In this document: piece after piece, positions 15,104 to 23,845 of the stretch | How the letters are laid out: each line of letters begins with the position of its first letter | How positions within the stretch are numbered: the stretch's first letter is position 1 | Origin: a virus | Length of the DNA stretch: 38,450 nt | Strand: one strand, 5' to 3' | Virus record (IMG/VR): IMGVR_UViG_3300036859_000076 | Span: 1-38,450 of that record | The notes under the pieces: generated by a model | What the model was told of the DNA's origin: nothing | What the model saw: only the letters and a program-made list of their open reading frames with translations | Database searches by the model: none | Translations under genes and position numbers: made by a program

Positions 15104-15115
15104 ATATTTATTTCA

Positions 15116-15292
15116 TTAAGAGCTTAAAGTTGAACCTCTTGGTTTATTATCGGATAAAGTAATTTCACCATTGTTATAAGTATAGCTCCCCGACTCGTAC
15201 TTTACACTCCCACTTTCATAGGTAACAGTCTTAGAGTAGGCCGTATAATCAGGGTCTACGAAGTTTAGGTATGGTGCTCTTGGGTCTGCCAT
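15116..15292 (-). CDS. small virion-region protein, 58 aa
   Basis: This frame starts MADPRAPYLNFVDPDYTAYS at 15292 in the context TAAACATATG, identical to neighbouring fibre genes, and ends in TAA just before the HNH gene. It is polar, rich in tyrosine and serine, with short repeated wording (TYESGSVKYESGSYTY), and probably beta-forming. It follows the SGNH fibre by 4 bases. It may be a small accessory subunit of the tail fibre complex; no family is recognised. Confidence 0.6.
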   Translation of the reverse strand: MADPRAPYLNFVDPDYTAYSKTVTYESGSVKYESGSYTYNNGEITLSDNKPRGSTLSS

Positions 15293-15296
15293 ATGT

Positions 15297-16739
15297 TTAT
15301 ACCGCTGTTGTTCTAGCTGCAGCCGTTGTTCTAGCTGTATCCAATGATTTCCTATTCATGGTTGGTAGGCTACTTGTTATCCACGTAGCTGTGCCAATGG
15401 TTCCATTCTGGTTGCCTGTAGAATCAGTCAGCGTAGCTCCGCTTCCATCAGTGTGTTGGTACCGTCTAATCAACGTAGGGCCAGTAGGTAAAATGTAAGA
15501 TGAATACCAATCCTGTACTTGAGCAGCGGTCATAGCACTCCCACCATTCCAAACAGTGAAGTCAGCCATATCGAACGTCCCAGCCGCACCACCTGATACA
15601 GCAGACCCAATAGCGTTCTTATTAGTCGATCCAGCTAAACCAGAACCATTAGTTAAAGTAATGCTCTGTGCGTCGATATAAAGCTTGTAAGATGTATCTG
15701 CTGTTCGATCTACACCGTCAAATGTAAGAACTACGTTATGCCAACCTTTGAACATTTTTTCTCTGGTGTTTGGACTGATTGAATTATTTGGAAAGAAACG
15801 ATCAAAGTTTGCATTAGAACCAAACTCAACATATCGTTCATTACTACCAATTACCAACATCCAAAAAGCTGTTGCCTGATCTGTTTTAAGAATCCAAAGA
15901 CCTTTGTTAGTCGTTACGCTGTTAAGAGATAAATCAATGTCCATAGACACGGCCCAGGGTAGGGTAGTATCTAAAGTAGTCCCAGTTCCCAGTGTAGTGT
16001 CTGTTGAAGCTGTATATTGTAACGAGGCGGTGTGTGGCTTAATTGATCTACGGAAACTCGCTGTTGTTCTTGGCATAAGTGAAATGTTAGTTTGAATTGC
16101 GGTCTGAATAGTGGTGGCCATAACTGACTCACCAGCACTATTGGGATGAGTGTCATCATTCATGTAGTCCGTGGCCCAGGTCGCATCATTCTTAAACGCC
16201 GTATTACAATCCGCTGTGAATATACGACTTGCATTAGCATGAGCAGCCACCATAGTTGCCATCGAGGAGTTCCAGCTGGTCATGCCAGCGTCATTCGTGG
16301 CATCTCGATTAGGAATGATCTTACATACACAGACTATAGTGTCTGACTTGTTGGCAAATATAGTAGTCAACAAAGTAGATAGATTGGTAATGGACAAGGC
16401 TATCGACCCACCTACCCAAGCACCTGAGATGCTTTGAGTAACATCATTCGTCCCAATATGGATAATCACCAAATCTGGTTGTTGTCTCAGCACTTGACCA
16501 CCTGGATCGTAAGATGAATTTATATTGTCCACCCGTTGACCAGAGGCTCCACACATCTTTGTACCAGCCCATGAATTTGTCCCAAGCGCTGGGTTTTCAC
16601 CTACCCATACTATGTTAGCCCTAAACCACTTTGAGAATGGTTGCCCAAAGTAATAGCGATATGCACCATCTAGTGGAGCAGTCGCGTCATAGGTAATGGA
16701 GTCTCCTATCGCTAGGACTCTTGAGCCTAATAAGATCAT
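15297..16739 (-). CDS. SGNH/GDSL hydrolase fused to LamG-like domain, tail fibre enzyme, 480 aa
   Basis: Residues 1-210 form an SGNH esterase: IGDS with the catalytic serine S14, a glycine in CGASGQRVDNI (64-73), GTND (96-99) with N98, and DDTH (195-198) giving D195 and H198. All four blocks are intact. From about 225 to 420 a concanavalin/LamG-like beta sandwich follows (WAVSMDIDLSL, MFKGWHNVVLTFDGVD, YKLYIDAQSITL), and residues 400-445 include VQDWYSSYILPTGP, as in LamG_3 proteins. Phage proteins of this design remove acetyl or other ester groups from surface polysaccharide while binding it. Placement among fibre genes supports a receptor-processing role. Confidence 0.8.
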   Translation of the reverse strand: MILLGSRVLAIGDSITYDATAPLDGAYRYYFGQPFSKWFRANIVWVGENPALGTNSWAGTKMCGASGQRVDNINSSYDPGGQVLRQQPDLVIIHIGTNDVTQSISGAWVGGSIALSITNLSTLLTTIFANKSDTIVCVCKIIPNRDATNDAGMTSWNSSMATMVAAHANASRIFTADCNTAFKNDATWATDYMNDDTHPNSAGESVMATTIQTAIQTNISLMPRTTASFRRSIKPHTASLQYTASTDTTLGTGTTLDTTLPWAVSMDIDLSLNSVTTNKGLWILKTDQATAFWMLVIGSNERYVEFGSNANFDRFFPNNSISPNTREKMFKGWHNVVLTFDGVDRTADTSYKLYIDAQSITLTNGSGLAGSTNKNAIGSAVSGGAAGTFDMADFTVWNGGSAMTAAQVQDWYSSYILPTGPTLIRRYQHTDGSGATLTDSTGNQNGTIGTATWITSSLPTMNRKSLDTARTTAAARTTAV

Positions 16740-16749
16740 TCTTTAATTT

Positions 16750-16986
16750 TTAAAGGACTACCTTACCATCCACAATAGAGGCACCTTCAATTACAGCAGC
16801 TACAGCAGCAATGCTATCTAATCTTACTTGGTCATCGTCTGCTGTCTGTTGAAGTTGTCTATTGATTTCTTCTTGTTCAAGTGAATCTACTTGATACACC
16901 TCAGCTGGCTTACCATTAAACTCAACCATACATTCAAACTTAGTTGGATGACTGAGGATTTGAGTAACTTTGTAGGTACCTGCCAT
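16750..16986 (-). CDS. small hypothetical tail-region protein, 78 aa
   Basis: I choose the start at 16986 (MAGTYKVTQILSHPTKFE) rather than an upstream in-frame ATG at 17034, because it has the standard local context (ATAAACATATG) and avoids a 44-base overlap. The first half looks like a small beta domain (YKVTQIL, CMVEFNGKPAEVYQVD) and the rest is an acidic helix ending in a short strand. It may be a chaperone or adaptor for the neighbouring fibres, but no similarity is recognised. Confidence 0.6.
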   Translation of the reverse strand: MAGTYKVTQILSHPTKFECMVEFNGKPAEVYQVDSLEQEEINRQLQQTADDDQVRLDSIAAVAAVIEGASIVDGKVVL

Positions 16987-16990
16987 ATGT

Positions 16991-17425
16991 TTATACTTCG
17001 TAATTGAATTTAAGTCGCACACTTCTAGTTGCATTATTCTGCTCTGCTCCAGTCATTACGGTAAAGTTATTCAATACATCCTCATAAGCAAAATCAATTA
17101 CTGTTCCACTTGCCGCTATCTGTCCCCAGATTGGTTCTTCAGCTGTACTGTTAGCAAAGAAACCGCACGGAAAGTACGAAGTTGATTGGCTAGCGCTGGC
17201 TGTTACAGGTAGAGCAACTGAGAAGGTTCCTGTTCCAGCTCCTTCTGCTCCACCATCTCCAGTTAAGTACACATCTACAAATACCCGCTGGCCAATTTGT
17301 TCGTACCTACCTGCATTAGTTGAGTACACAGGCACCGTATTTCCAGCTCCACCAACTAAGGTAACGGTTGGGGTATAGGTAGTTGGTGCTGTGTATGTTG
17401 GTCTTGAGTATGTTCCAAGTGCCAT
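16991..17425 (-). CDS. small fibre-like structural protein, 144 aa
   Basis: After a threonine/tyrosine/proline-rich start (TYSRPTYTAPTTYTPTVTL), the protein has the composition of a single beta-sandwich: GGAGNTVPVYSTNAGRYEQI and then GQRVFVDVYLTGDGG, with an end strand RSVRLKFNYEV. Fibre tip and baseplate decoration proteins often carry such a domain (compare YxxxGxxVxVxVxL in phage tip domains). It starts 5 bases after the stop of the repeat-containing structural gene upstream. Structural role inferred from composition and context. Confidence 0.6.
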   Translation of the reverse strand: MALGTYSRPTYTAPTTYTPTVTLVGGAGNTVPVYSTNAGRYEQIGQRVFVDVYLTGDGGAEGAGTGTFSVALPVTASASQSTSYFPCGFFANSTAEEPIWGQIAASGTVIDFAYEDVLNNFTVMTGAEQNNATRSVRLKFNYEV

Positions 17426-17430
17426 ATGTT

Positions 17431-18408
17431 TTATGCGTAATTCACGTCAACTAAAGCATCATTGGCAGCAGTGATAATTGTCTTGGTTTGTGAGGTAGTT
17501 GAGAAACACCAAGCAATCCCAGTAGCAAACGCTCTACCCATTGGCCACTCAAAAGCTGCCCCGCCATTAGCTGGCATGACAAACTCAAGGACAGGAACAG
17601 TTGCATCAGCTGGTACAGTGGTTGAATTGAAGAATTGAAGATACCGAACAGCAGCATTACTATTTGTAGCTGAAAAGCCGTATAAGTTACCAGCCGAAGC
17701 TTTGGTAACTGAGGATTTTTCTGCGGCAGCTGAAGTATCTTGAGTTGGAGTGTAGGTCGAGACCGAGACTGGTTTGGTGATGACCTGTAACAAGTTGTTG
17801 GTTTGGTCTTCACCTGAAATCAAATCACCTTGAGAGGTCTTCAAGAAACGAGTAAGTGTCATACGAAGACCACCAAAGTCTCCCTCGTCTACGCTGTCGC
17901 CAGCTGTTTCATCGGCCATCGCGCCAATCCAAAGAGCGTAGCTGTTAGCCCCGGCCGGAGTAATAGCTGTGTCGTCTACATAAGAACCAGCAACAAGTTG
18001 CTTACGGTCTGCTGAAATTCTCATCCACCCAGCATCTCCCTCGTCAACGGCATCAGATGCGGTATCATCAAAAATGCCGCCAATCATACTAACTCGTGTT
18101 CCAGTTTCTGGAGCGGCATCGTCCGTAGTGTCGCTTGCCATGATCTGACGTCGATCTAAAGTGATACGGGCTGCTCCAGCATCTCCCTCATTTACGCTAT
18201 CGCTCGCGGTTTCATCGGCCAAATATCCAATTACATCTACGTTTGAGGTTCCTGGAGTAAACGCCGCATCATCAACCAATACAGCCGAATCAAGACTCGT
18301 GATGTCTACAATCAAGGCACCCGCACTGTTTAACAAAAGTGAGCTTGGCTCACCAAGAACTAGAGATGGGGCGGTTCTATATACGCCCTGAGCTACGCCA
18401 CCAGCCAT
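17431..18408 (-). CDS. structural protein with VDEGDxG repeats, 325 aa
   Basis: Three related blocks of about 55 residues occur between about 40 and 190, each containing DETASDSVNEGDAG, DDTASDAVDEGDAG or DETAGDSVDEGDFG, followed by R(I/M)xLDRRQ or similar. The C-terminal 130 residues are a separate beta-rich domain (SAGNLYGFSATNSNAAVRYLQF, then FVMPANGGAAFEWPMGRAF). I associate this combination with structural proteins of uncultured phages. The acidic repeats may bind a metal or fit into a repeated lattice on the head or tail, which is inference. The start follows the common TAAAAACGTATG-type context. Confidence 0.65.
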   Translation of the reverse strand: MAGGVAQGVYRTAPSLVLGEPSSLLLNSAGALIVDITSLDSAVLVDDAAFTPGTSNVDVIGYLADETASDSVNEGDAGAARITLDRRQIMASDTTDDAAPETGTRVSMIGGIFDDTASDAVDEGDAGWMRISADRKQLVAGSYVDDTAITPAGANSYALWIGAMADETAGDSVDEGDFGGLRMTLTRFLKTSQGDLISGEDQTNNLLQVITKPVSVSTYTPTQDTSAAAEKSSVTKASAGNLYGFSATNSNAAVRYLQFFNSTTVPADATVPVLEFVMPANGGAAFEWPMGRAFATGIAWCFSTTSQTKTIITAANDALVDVNYA

Positions 18409-18492
18409 ACGTTTTTAGGTAATAGTTATGAGACACTCAATCAGTGCCTTCTCCTCACCCCCACTCGTCAGTGGTGATGAGAGAGAAGAAAC

Positions 18493-18723
18493 TTATTTAA
18501 CTTTCTTTTCCTTTTCTTCTTTAGGGGCAGCAGGAGCTTCCGGTTCTCCTAAGAGACTTTTCACTTCTGCAAACGCTCCCTGAAGTTGTAATACACGAGC
18601 TTGAATCTTGCTCATCTCTTGATCCAATTCTTTACGCTGCGCACCCGCTTCTTCAAAGCGTTTGTTCAGTTTCTCGAACTCGGACTCAAGAGCCTTTTTG
18701 CGTTCCTCAAGTTTTGCATCCAT
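18493..18723 (-). CDS. short coiled-coil protein, 76 aa
   Basis: Residues 1-55 are a continuous coiled coil with heptad-like spacing (MDAKLEERKKALESEFEKL, then LQLQGAFAEVKSLL), followed by a proline/alanine hinge and a lysine-rich end (KEEKEKKVK). It lies downstream of the giant repeat protein and may be a trimerisation or assembly factor for it. The 84-base gap between this gene and the next leftward gene contains an imperfect hairpin near 18467-18486. Confidence 0.6.
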   Translation of the reverse strand: MDAKLEERKKALESEFEKLNKRFEEAGAQRKELDQEMSKIQARVLQLQGAFAEVKSLLGEPEAPAAPKEEKEKKVK

Positions 18724-18774
18724 AGAACTATTGAATTTAACGGACTAATTAAGTTTCTAATTTGGCCAATTAGA

Positions 18775-21700
18775 TTAAGCAGAGGTTGGGTACCAAAGGC
18801 TGGTGTTTCCGACAGGCCCGCTAGTACCAGTCCAAACAAATAACTGACAGGTAAACTGTTCAATTACTGTTGAGACACCCAAGGCTACGTTAGACGTACC
18901 AGAGGCAGCCATTGTAATGGTCTCAGCTGCATCAGATACATTCACCACACACAGTTTCTGACCTTCACGTAAACCAGGGGAAAGAATCACACCAGTCCTA
19001 GAAGCACCGCCACAATCGTAGTAGATAATGTTGGCAGCAGATGAAAGTGTTTCACCGTTACCAGCACCAGTTACCAGAGTTGTGACTGCTTCAAAGAACA
19101 GACCTGCGGTAATTGCCAAAGCTTCTACGTTCGTACCAGTAGCGGAAATGGTTACCGCATTAGCACCGGCTGAGGCTGCACCTGTATCTTGTTCAATGGC
19201 TAACAGGTTAGAAGAAGCTGAGATGCTGCCAGTTGAGTGAATACGAACTAAGTCAGCACCAGCGGCCAGGTTGCCTGTGTGTTGAACGTCCATAGCTGAA
19301 CCTTCCCCAGACACACCAGTGGCGGCTGAGTTAATGTCGATAGCCATACCAGCTACGTTCACCGAACCCATGTCAATTTTAATGACATCGGTGGTGGAGG
19401 CAGCGACGGTGAATGCTACATCGAGGATGGTACCAGCGTGGAGTCCTGTAACATCAAAGTCCATCAACGCTCCCGTACCTGTGTTGGTTACGTTTACGTC
19501 AAAGAGGCTGATGTTTCCTGAGCCGTCGAATGTAACATCGAATAAGTCGGCAGTTCGTAATCCGTTACCAGCATCCAAGGCCATAAATGGAGCAGCTAAA
19601 GCCGCGTCCATATCTACATTGAACACCGTACCAGTCATGGCACCAGAAAGCGCGATGTCCATCATGTTCCCTGTATATACAGCAGAGATATTGATATCCC
19701 AGATGTGTGCATTGCCAGTGGAGCTGTCATCAATTTTGAAGAGGTCGTCAGTTCTGACACCAGCCGCAGCGACTACTAAAGCGCTACCTGCAAGGTTGGT
19801 TCCCATGTCTACTACCAAGGCATCTCCAGTGGCAGCGGCCGCTGAATAGGCAATGTCTAAACAGTTGCCAGTATAAACACCGGTGAAGTTAATATCGAAG
19901 ATGTGGCTGTTTCCAGTACCAGACTCATCGATTTTAATCATGTCGTCCGTTCTAGCGCCAGCACCAGTCAGTACAAGAGCAGAAGCAGCAACCGCATTGG
20001 TCATATCAGCCACAAACACATCACCAGTGGCAGCAGTAGAAAAGGACACATCGATGATGTTCCCTGTATACACGCCGGTCATGTTGATATCGAAGACATG
20101 AGAGTTTCCGGTGGACGAGTCATCAATCTTGATCATGTCGTCAGTCCGAGCACCAGCTCCGGTCAATACCAAGGCGCTACCAGCGACGTTGTTCGTTTGG
20201 TTGATAACAACCGAATCACCTGTAGCAGCAGCGGAGTACCCAATATCAATGACATTCCCTGTGTAAACACCTGAAAGGTTAATATCGAAGATGTGGGAGT
20301 TGCCTGTTGAAGCGTCGTCGATCTTGAAAAGATCATCAGTTCGTGATCCAGCGGCCGTCACAATCATTGCTGAACCAGCTACGTTGTTAGCCATGACCAC
20401 AGAGATAGCTTCACCTGTAGCAGCAGCGGAATAAGTAATATCTAAGACGTTACCAGTTTGAGCGGCCGTAACATCCACGTCCCAGACGTGTCCAGTTGAG
20501 GCACCAGAAACGGCAATCGACATGATGTCGCCTGAAGGAGTGCCAGAATCAGTCACTGCAATTAAGTCAGTAGAACGTGACATGGCACCAGAGGCAACCA
20601 CCAAAGCCTGAGCTGTAGTAGCAGTTGCGCCCAAGTTTACATTCAAGGCATCTCCAGTAGCAGCTACAGCACCGAAAGCAATATCCACAATGTTACCAGT
20701 GTAAACACCAGTCACATCAACGTCGAACAATGGGTTGGAGGCGGCGCCTGTATTGGTTACGTTAATATCAAATAACGTACCACCAGCAGTGCTGCCAGAT
20801 CCATCGAATGTAGCGACAACCATTGGAACGGTACGAACAGCAGCACCAGCGTCAAGCAGTAAAGCTGAACCACCAGTAGCGGCATTCATGTCCAAGTTAA
20901 TCACGTTTCCAGTGAAAGCACCGTCAGCAGACAAATCGATCATATCTGCAGAACCTGTTTGTGTACCAATCAATTCAACAAATGGCTGAGTCCGAGCACC
21001 AGCACCAGAGACTGACAAGGCGGTCATAGCAACCGCATTGGTCATTACGGCACTCCACACGTTTCCAGTGGCCGCAGCACCTGAAGTGAATGACATAACA
21101 TCGCCAGTAAAGACACCGGTTAAGTCAACGTCAATAATATCAGCGCTACCAGTTGAAGCGTCGTTAATATCAAGAGCAGGAGTTGTGCGCACACCTGTAC
21201 CACGAACAATCTGAATAGCCGTAGAATCTAATCCAGCAGCATTATCAAATGTGAGTTTGGCACCAAAGCTAGCGGTTGAACCAGCAGCTGAATCTTGAAA
21301 GTCATATCCAGTTGAGGCACCAGAACCAGTCTTTTCAATGTTGAAGACTGAATGTGTAGCAGTTGAGTCATCTTTGACATCAATATCTTTTCCAGTCCGA
21401 GCACCAGCTCCGTTATCAATAAAGATACCTTTCGCAGCTATCGCGGCGTCCATATCAATATCAATGGCATTGCCTGTAACAGCAGCGCTGAGGGCCATAT
21501 CAATCACATTGCCTGAACCTGCACCAGATTTGGTTAGAGCTAAGGTATTAGCTGAACCAGTTGTAGAATCATTTAAGGTGAGAGCACCTTGGTCGACTGT
21601 AATGGTTTGGCCATTAGAGTATGCGCCATCAAGATCGCTACCAACACCGCCTGAACTCTGACCATTCAGTTTGGATAGAGCGGAACCATTCCACCAATAT

Positions 21701-21834
21701 AAATCGGTAGATTGACGTACGAGTCCAGGGTCAACTGAGGTAGCTGGTGTAGCAGTTTGCGCTGTGCGAAACTGTACCATCTCGCCTACGCTCAGAGAGC
21801 TGTATCGTGACGCTTTTTTTTCTAAGTATGCCAT
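18775..21834 (-). CDS. giant repetitive beta-solenoid-like virion protein, 1019 aa
   Basis: The N-terminal 70 residues resemble a head- or tail-attached module (RQSTDLYWWNGSALSKLNG). Most of the rest is built from short units of the type hxhDhx-TGNxhDIxhxxAATG, giving a predicted parallel beta-solenoid. Between about residues 498 and 760 there are four or five 65-residue repeats, each starting RTDDxxKID(D/E)xxTGNxH. The last 110 residues form a distinct tip (IIYYDCGGASRTGVILSP, then VVNVSDAAETITMAASG). It sits between the capsid gene and the fibre genes, so a long head or tail fibre is likely. Which of the two cannot be told from sequence. The DNA also shows the repeats, at roughly 19560-20345. 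Confidence 0.7.
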   Translation of the reverse strand: MAYLEKKASRYSSLSVGEMVQFRTAQTATPATSVDPGLVRQSTDLYWWNGSALSKLNGQSSGGVGSDLDGAYSNGQTITVDQGALTLNDSTTGSANTLALTKSGAGSGNVIDMALSAAVTGNAIDIDMDAAIAAKGIFIDNGAGARTGKDIDVKDDSTATHSVFNIEKTGSGASTGYDFQDSAAGSTASFGAKLTFDNAAGLDSTAIQIVRGTGVRTTPALDINDASTGSADIIDVDLTGVFTGDVMSFTSGAAATGNVWSAVMTNAVAMTALSVSGAGARTQPFVELIGTQTGSADMIDLSADGAFTGNVINLDMNAATGGSALLLDAGAAVRTVPMVVATFDGSGSTAGGTLFDINVTNTGAASNPLFDVDVTGVYTGNIVDIAFGAVAATGDALNVNLGATATTAQALVVASGAMSRSTDLIAVTDSGTPSGDIMSIAVSGASTGHVWDVDVTAAQTGNVLDITYSAAATGEAISVVMANNVAGSAMIVTAAGSRTDDLFKIDDASTGNSHIFDINLSGVYTGNVIDIGYSAAATGDSVVINQTNNVAGSALVLTGAGARTDDMIKIDDSSTGNSHVFDINMTGVYTGNIIDVSFSTAATGDVFVADMTNAVAASALVLTGAGARTDDMIKIDESGTGNSHIFDINFTGVYTGNCLDIAYSAAAATGDALVVDMGTNLAGSALVVAAAGVRTDDLFKIDDSSTGNAHIWDINISAVYTGNMMDIALSGAMTGTVFNVDMDAALAAPFMALDAGNGLRTADLFDVTFDGSGNISLFDVNVTNTGTGALMDFDVTGLHAGTILDVAFTVAASTTDVIKIDMGSVNVAGMAIDINSAATGVSGEGSAMDVQHTGNLAAGADLVRIHSTGSISASSNLLAIEQDTGAASAGANAVTISATGTNVEALAITAGLFFEAVTTLVTGAGNGETLSSAANIIYYDCGGASRTGVILSPGLREGQKLCVVNVSDAAETITMAASGTSNVALGVSTVIEQFTCQLFVWTGTSGPVGNTSLWYPTSA
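19560..20345 (-). repeat. tandem 195-base coding repeats
   Basis: Four or so units of about 195 bases encode the 65-residue repeats of the giant protein. On the + strand they can be recognised by recurring words such as GTTCCCTGTATACACC and ATCGAAGATGTG. The copies are similar but not identical, so they are old or under diversifying drift rather than a recent expansion. Repeats of this kind are prone to copy-number change by recombination, which may tune fibre length. Confidence 0.65.
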
Positions 21835-21922
21835 TTGTTTAAGTTAGATCGTTGCTAACATATTTCCTTTGCAGGCTTTCCACCTCTCATGGCTAAGAGG
21901 GTCAACGCAACAATCATTGAAT

Positions 21923-22153
21923 TTAAGTTGTAGGAGGCTCTTCATTAACGTCCTCTACCTCTTTTTTAGGACGACCACCTTTTTTCTTAGGTAGGTATTG
22001 TCTGAATTCGTCACTAACTACCGTTTCAAGTCCTATTTTATCCTTGAACACAACGACATTTTCTTTCTCAGTAAACTCACCGTTTCCTTCACGGGCCTGA
22101 CTGAGCAAGAAGTTTCGAAGTACCCCTGGATTACTTAAGTCAATTGAACTCAT
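21923..22153 (-). CDS. small head-region protein with basic AT-hook-like motif, 76 aa
   Basis: The N-terminus (MSSIDLSNPGVLRNFLLSQA) is helical and the middle is beta-like (NVVVFKDKIGLETVVSDEFRQ). The motif KKKGGRPKKE near residues 56-65 has the GRP core of an AT-hook, which binds the minor groove of AT-rich DNA, followed by an acidic tail. It lies between the capsid genes and the giant fibre gene. A role in packaged DNA or head assembly is possible; the motif match alone is weak evidence. The 88-base gap downstream contains a short imperfect hairpin near 21881-21900 and nothing else. Confidence 0.6.
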   Translation of the reverse strand: MSSIDLSNPGVLRNFLLSQAREGNGEFTEKENVVVFKDKIGLETVVSDEFRQYLPKKKGGRPKKEVEDVNEEPPTT

Positions 22154-22157
22154 AGTC

Positions 22158-22364
22158 TTATTTTTTAATCATCTTCACGTGCTTCTCGAAGTTACGCATG
22201 TCCTCATAGTGAGGATCACGCATCTCGTCTTTCCATTCACGCTGAGCACGGGCGTCCATACGATCAAATTCATCTTGTTTGACTCCTTGTTCTCGTAAGT
22301 ACGCCCGCTCTCCAGCAGATAGGTCATGAGCTGAATCCAACTTTCTATTTGGATTAAAGCCCAT
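22158..22364 (-). CDS. small charged head-region protein, 68 aa
   Basis: Highly charged and helical throughout (LSAGERAYLREQGVKQDEF, then RAQREWKDEMRDPHYEDMR), with no hydrophobic segment. It is placed 2 bases downstream of the capsid gene and 4 bases upstream of the next one, so it is in the head operon. No family recognised. Small charged proteins in this position are often assembly or head-completion factors, which is an inference from position. Confidence 0.6.
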   Translation of the reverse strand: MGFNPNRKLDSAHDLSAGERAYLREQGVKQDEFDRMDARAQREWKDEMRDPHYEDMRNFEKHVKMIKK

Positions 22365-22366
22365 AT

Positions 22367-23359
22367 TTAGACAGCAGTACCGTCACCTTTAGTACCAGCA
22401 ATGAAGTTAGCTTTGGTTGTACCAAAGTCATACAACATGGTGGTCAAGAATTCCCAAGTTGAGGACTCAAATACCTGTTCAGGTGCCTCAAATTTCATGT
22501 CTTGAGACACTTCTAAACGGAAACCGTTGTAGTCTTTATCTTGAAGTTTAGCGACGAAGCAGTAGCGAATTTTGCTAGAGTTCCGAGCTTCAGTGGAATG
22601 AGTCATATCAATGAACGGCACAATCAAGTGTTTATAAGCACTCTTGAAAGTGTTGGTGTCATTGTTAGCTGTTCCAGCCAATAACTCAGAGTTCAACATA
22701 CGTCGTACAGTGTGGACTGTAGGAGCATGTTCTCCGGTAATGATAGTGTCAGGTCGGCAAGGCACACGACGACCGTCAGTGTCATCAATGAATGAATTGA
22801 ACTTTTCTTCTAAGGCTTCCAACGTATCAGGGCTGATTGCGTCGTGAGTCGTAGAAATTTCATTCGAGAATGTGTTGCTTGAACCATTGGCGGTGTGAGC
22901 AGTGTTAATCAACGACAAACCATCTGGGGTAGTAACAGTTACTGTTTCACCATCCAAGTTGGCGTAGGTTGAAGACCACGCAAAGGACAACAAAGAAGCA
23001 ATATCAAGTTCAACACGACGTTCTGCAGACCGTGCCATTTCACGCATCCGGCGCATAATTTCATCGTACTTGTCGAACATGCGGAGTTGTTTCGTAACAT
23101 CCACTTGCAAGGCAATTTCTGCTTGCGTGAATGTTTTGCTGTACCCTTGAGTCAGATCGGACTTGTAAGCATCATCACCTTCATCACGTCGACGTGCAGT
23201 TTTGACAGTCGATAGTGAGCTGAAGACGTTGGTTTTAGTAGCAGATGGAACGATGGTTGCTAACTCTTGACGCACCGAAGGGAACTCTTTGCGAGCTTGT
23301 TCCCACTGGATGATTGAGTTAGAAACTAGATCGTTGAACTGCCCAGTTGTTAAAGGCAT
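22367..23359 (-). CDS. major capsid protein, 330 aa
   Basis: Position between a scaffold and decoration gene upstream and head or fibre genes downstream, together with size, points to the major capsid protein. Features fit HK97-fold shells: an N-terminal helical arm (MPLTTGQFNDLVSNSIIQWEQ), an E-loop-like stretch (RRDEGDDAYKSDLTQGYSK), a long spine helix (KYDEIMRRMREMARSAERRVELDI, about 98-121), and an A-domain/P-domain pattern ending in the beta strand KANFIAGTKGDG. PDTIITGEHAP at about 203-213 resembles the conserved strand seen in many phage capsids. I have no measured similarity, but the context makes it the clear candidate. Confidence 0.8.
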   Translation of the reverse strand: MPLTTGQFNDLVSNSIIQWEQARKEFPSVRQELATIVPSATKTNVFSSLSTVKTARRRDEGDDAYKSDLTQGYSKTFTQAEIALQVDVTKQLRMFDKYDEIMRRMREMARSAERRVELDIASLLSFAWSSTYANLDGETVTVTTPDGLSLINTAHTANGSSNTFSNEISTTHDAISPDTLEALEEKFNSFIDDTDGRRVPCRPDTIITGEHAPTVHTVRRMLNSELLAGTANNDTNTFKSAYKHLIVPFIDMTHSTEARNSSKIRYCFVAKLQDKDYNGFRLEVSQDMKFEAPEQVFESSTWEFLTTMLYDFGTTKANFIAGTKGDGTAV

Positions 23360-23377
23360 AGTTTATTTAGATTTCAA

Positions 23378-23803
23378 TTAGATCGTATTACCACCAGATA
23401 CAGATTTCATTATTCCAGCTGCACGAGTTGCGCTAATAGCACGAATACAAGTGAATACATCATTCGTGGTGTCTGCTTGATCCACAGTGTAGGCATTTGA
23501 AATACCATAAGACGTACCCACAGTTAAGGTGGTAGAGCAGTCCATTTCAACTTCGTCTCCAGCTTCAATTACTTCCACCAGTTTTTTAGCACCAGCTGTG
23601 GCGTAATCAGAATCAGTTGAGGCAACTTCTTGTAAAATAACTCCGTAAACAATTACATCGTTGTCATCAGCTGGGTTAATCAAACCTGAAGCAAACTCCA
23701 CTAAGGAGTTACGATCAAAGGCTTGAGAAGTTGTTTTTGCTAAGGAAACAATGTGAGGCTTCTTACCGTTTTTACGGGTAATACGAACATTACGATTGGC
23801 CAT
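23378..23803 (-). CDS. head decoration-like protein, 141 aa
   Basis: The protein is a compact beta-rich domain: NSLVEFASGLINPADDNDVI, VYGVILQEVAST, and VEVIEAGDEVEMDCS. The phrase GDEVEMDCSTTLTVGTSYG matches the small barrel (SH3-like) decoration proteins found directly upstream of capsid genes in many phages, which clamp capsid subunits after expansion. It is 18 bases upstream of the capsid gene and 42 bases downstream of the scaffold, where a perfect GTTGGG/CCCAAC hairpin (23818-23836) lies. Confidence 0.7.
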   Translation of the reverse strand: MANRNVRITRKNGKKPHIVSLAKTTSQAFDRNSLVEFASGLINPADDNDVIVYGVILQEVASTDSDYATAGAKKLVEVIEAGDEVEMDCSTTLTVGTSYGISNAYTVDQADTTNDVFTCIRAISATRAAGIMKSVSGGNTI

Positions 23804-23817
23804 ATAAGTTTAGTTGT

Positions 23818-23836
23818 GTTGGGTCTTTCTCCCAAC
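23818..23836. repeat. hairpin between scaffold and decoration genes
   Basis: GTTGGG (23818-23823) and CCCAAC (23831-23836) form a perfect six-pair stem with a seven-base loop in the 42-base gap. There is no T-run on the minus strand, so it is probably not a terminator. Processing or stability of the head mRNA is a possible role, allowing scaffold and capsid mRNA levels to differ. Confidence 0.4.
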
Positions 23837-23845
23837 GAGTAGCTG

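Noticed and set aside
16987-17034. Upstream ATG extending the 78-aa protein by 16 residues
   Set aside because: It would overlap the previous gene by 44 bases, whereas the ATG at 16986 has the standard TAAACATATG context.
19028-21661. Several rightward frames of 60-176 codons within the giant repeat gene
   Set aside because: They are antisense shadows of a repetitive gene with strong codon bias and have no start signals.
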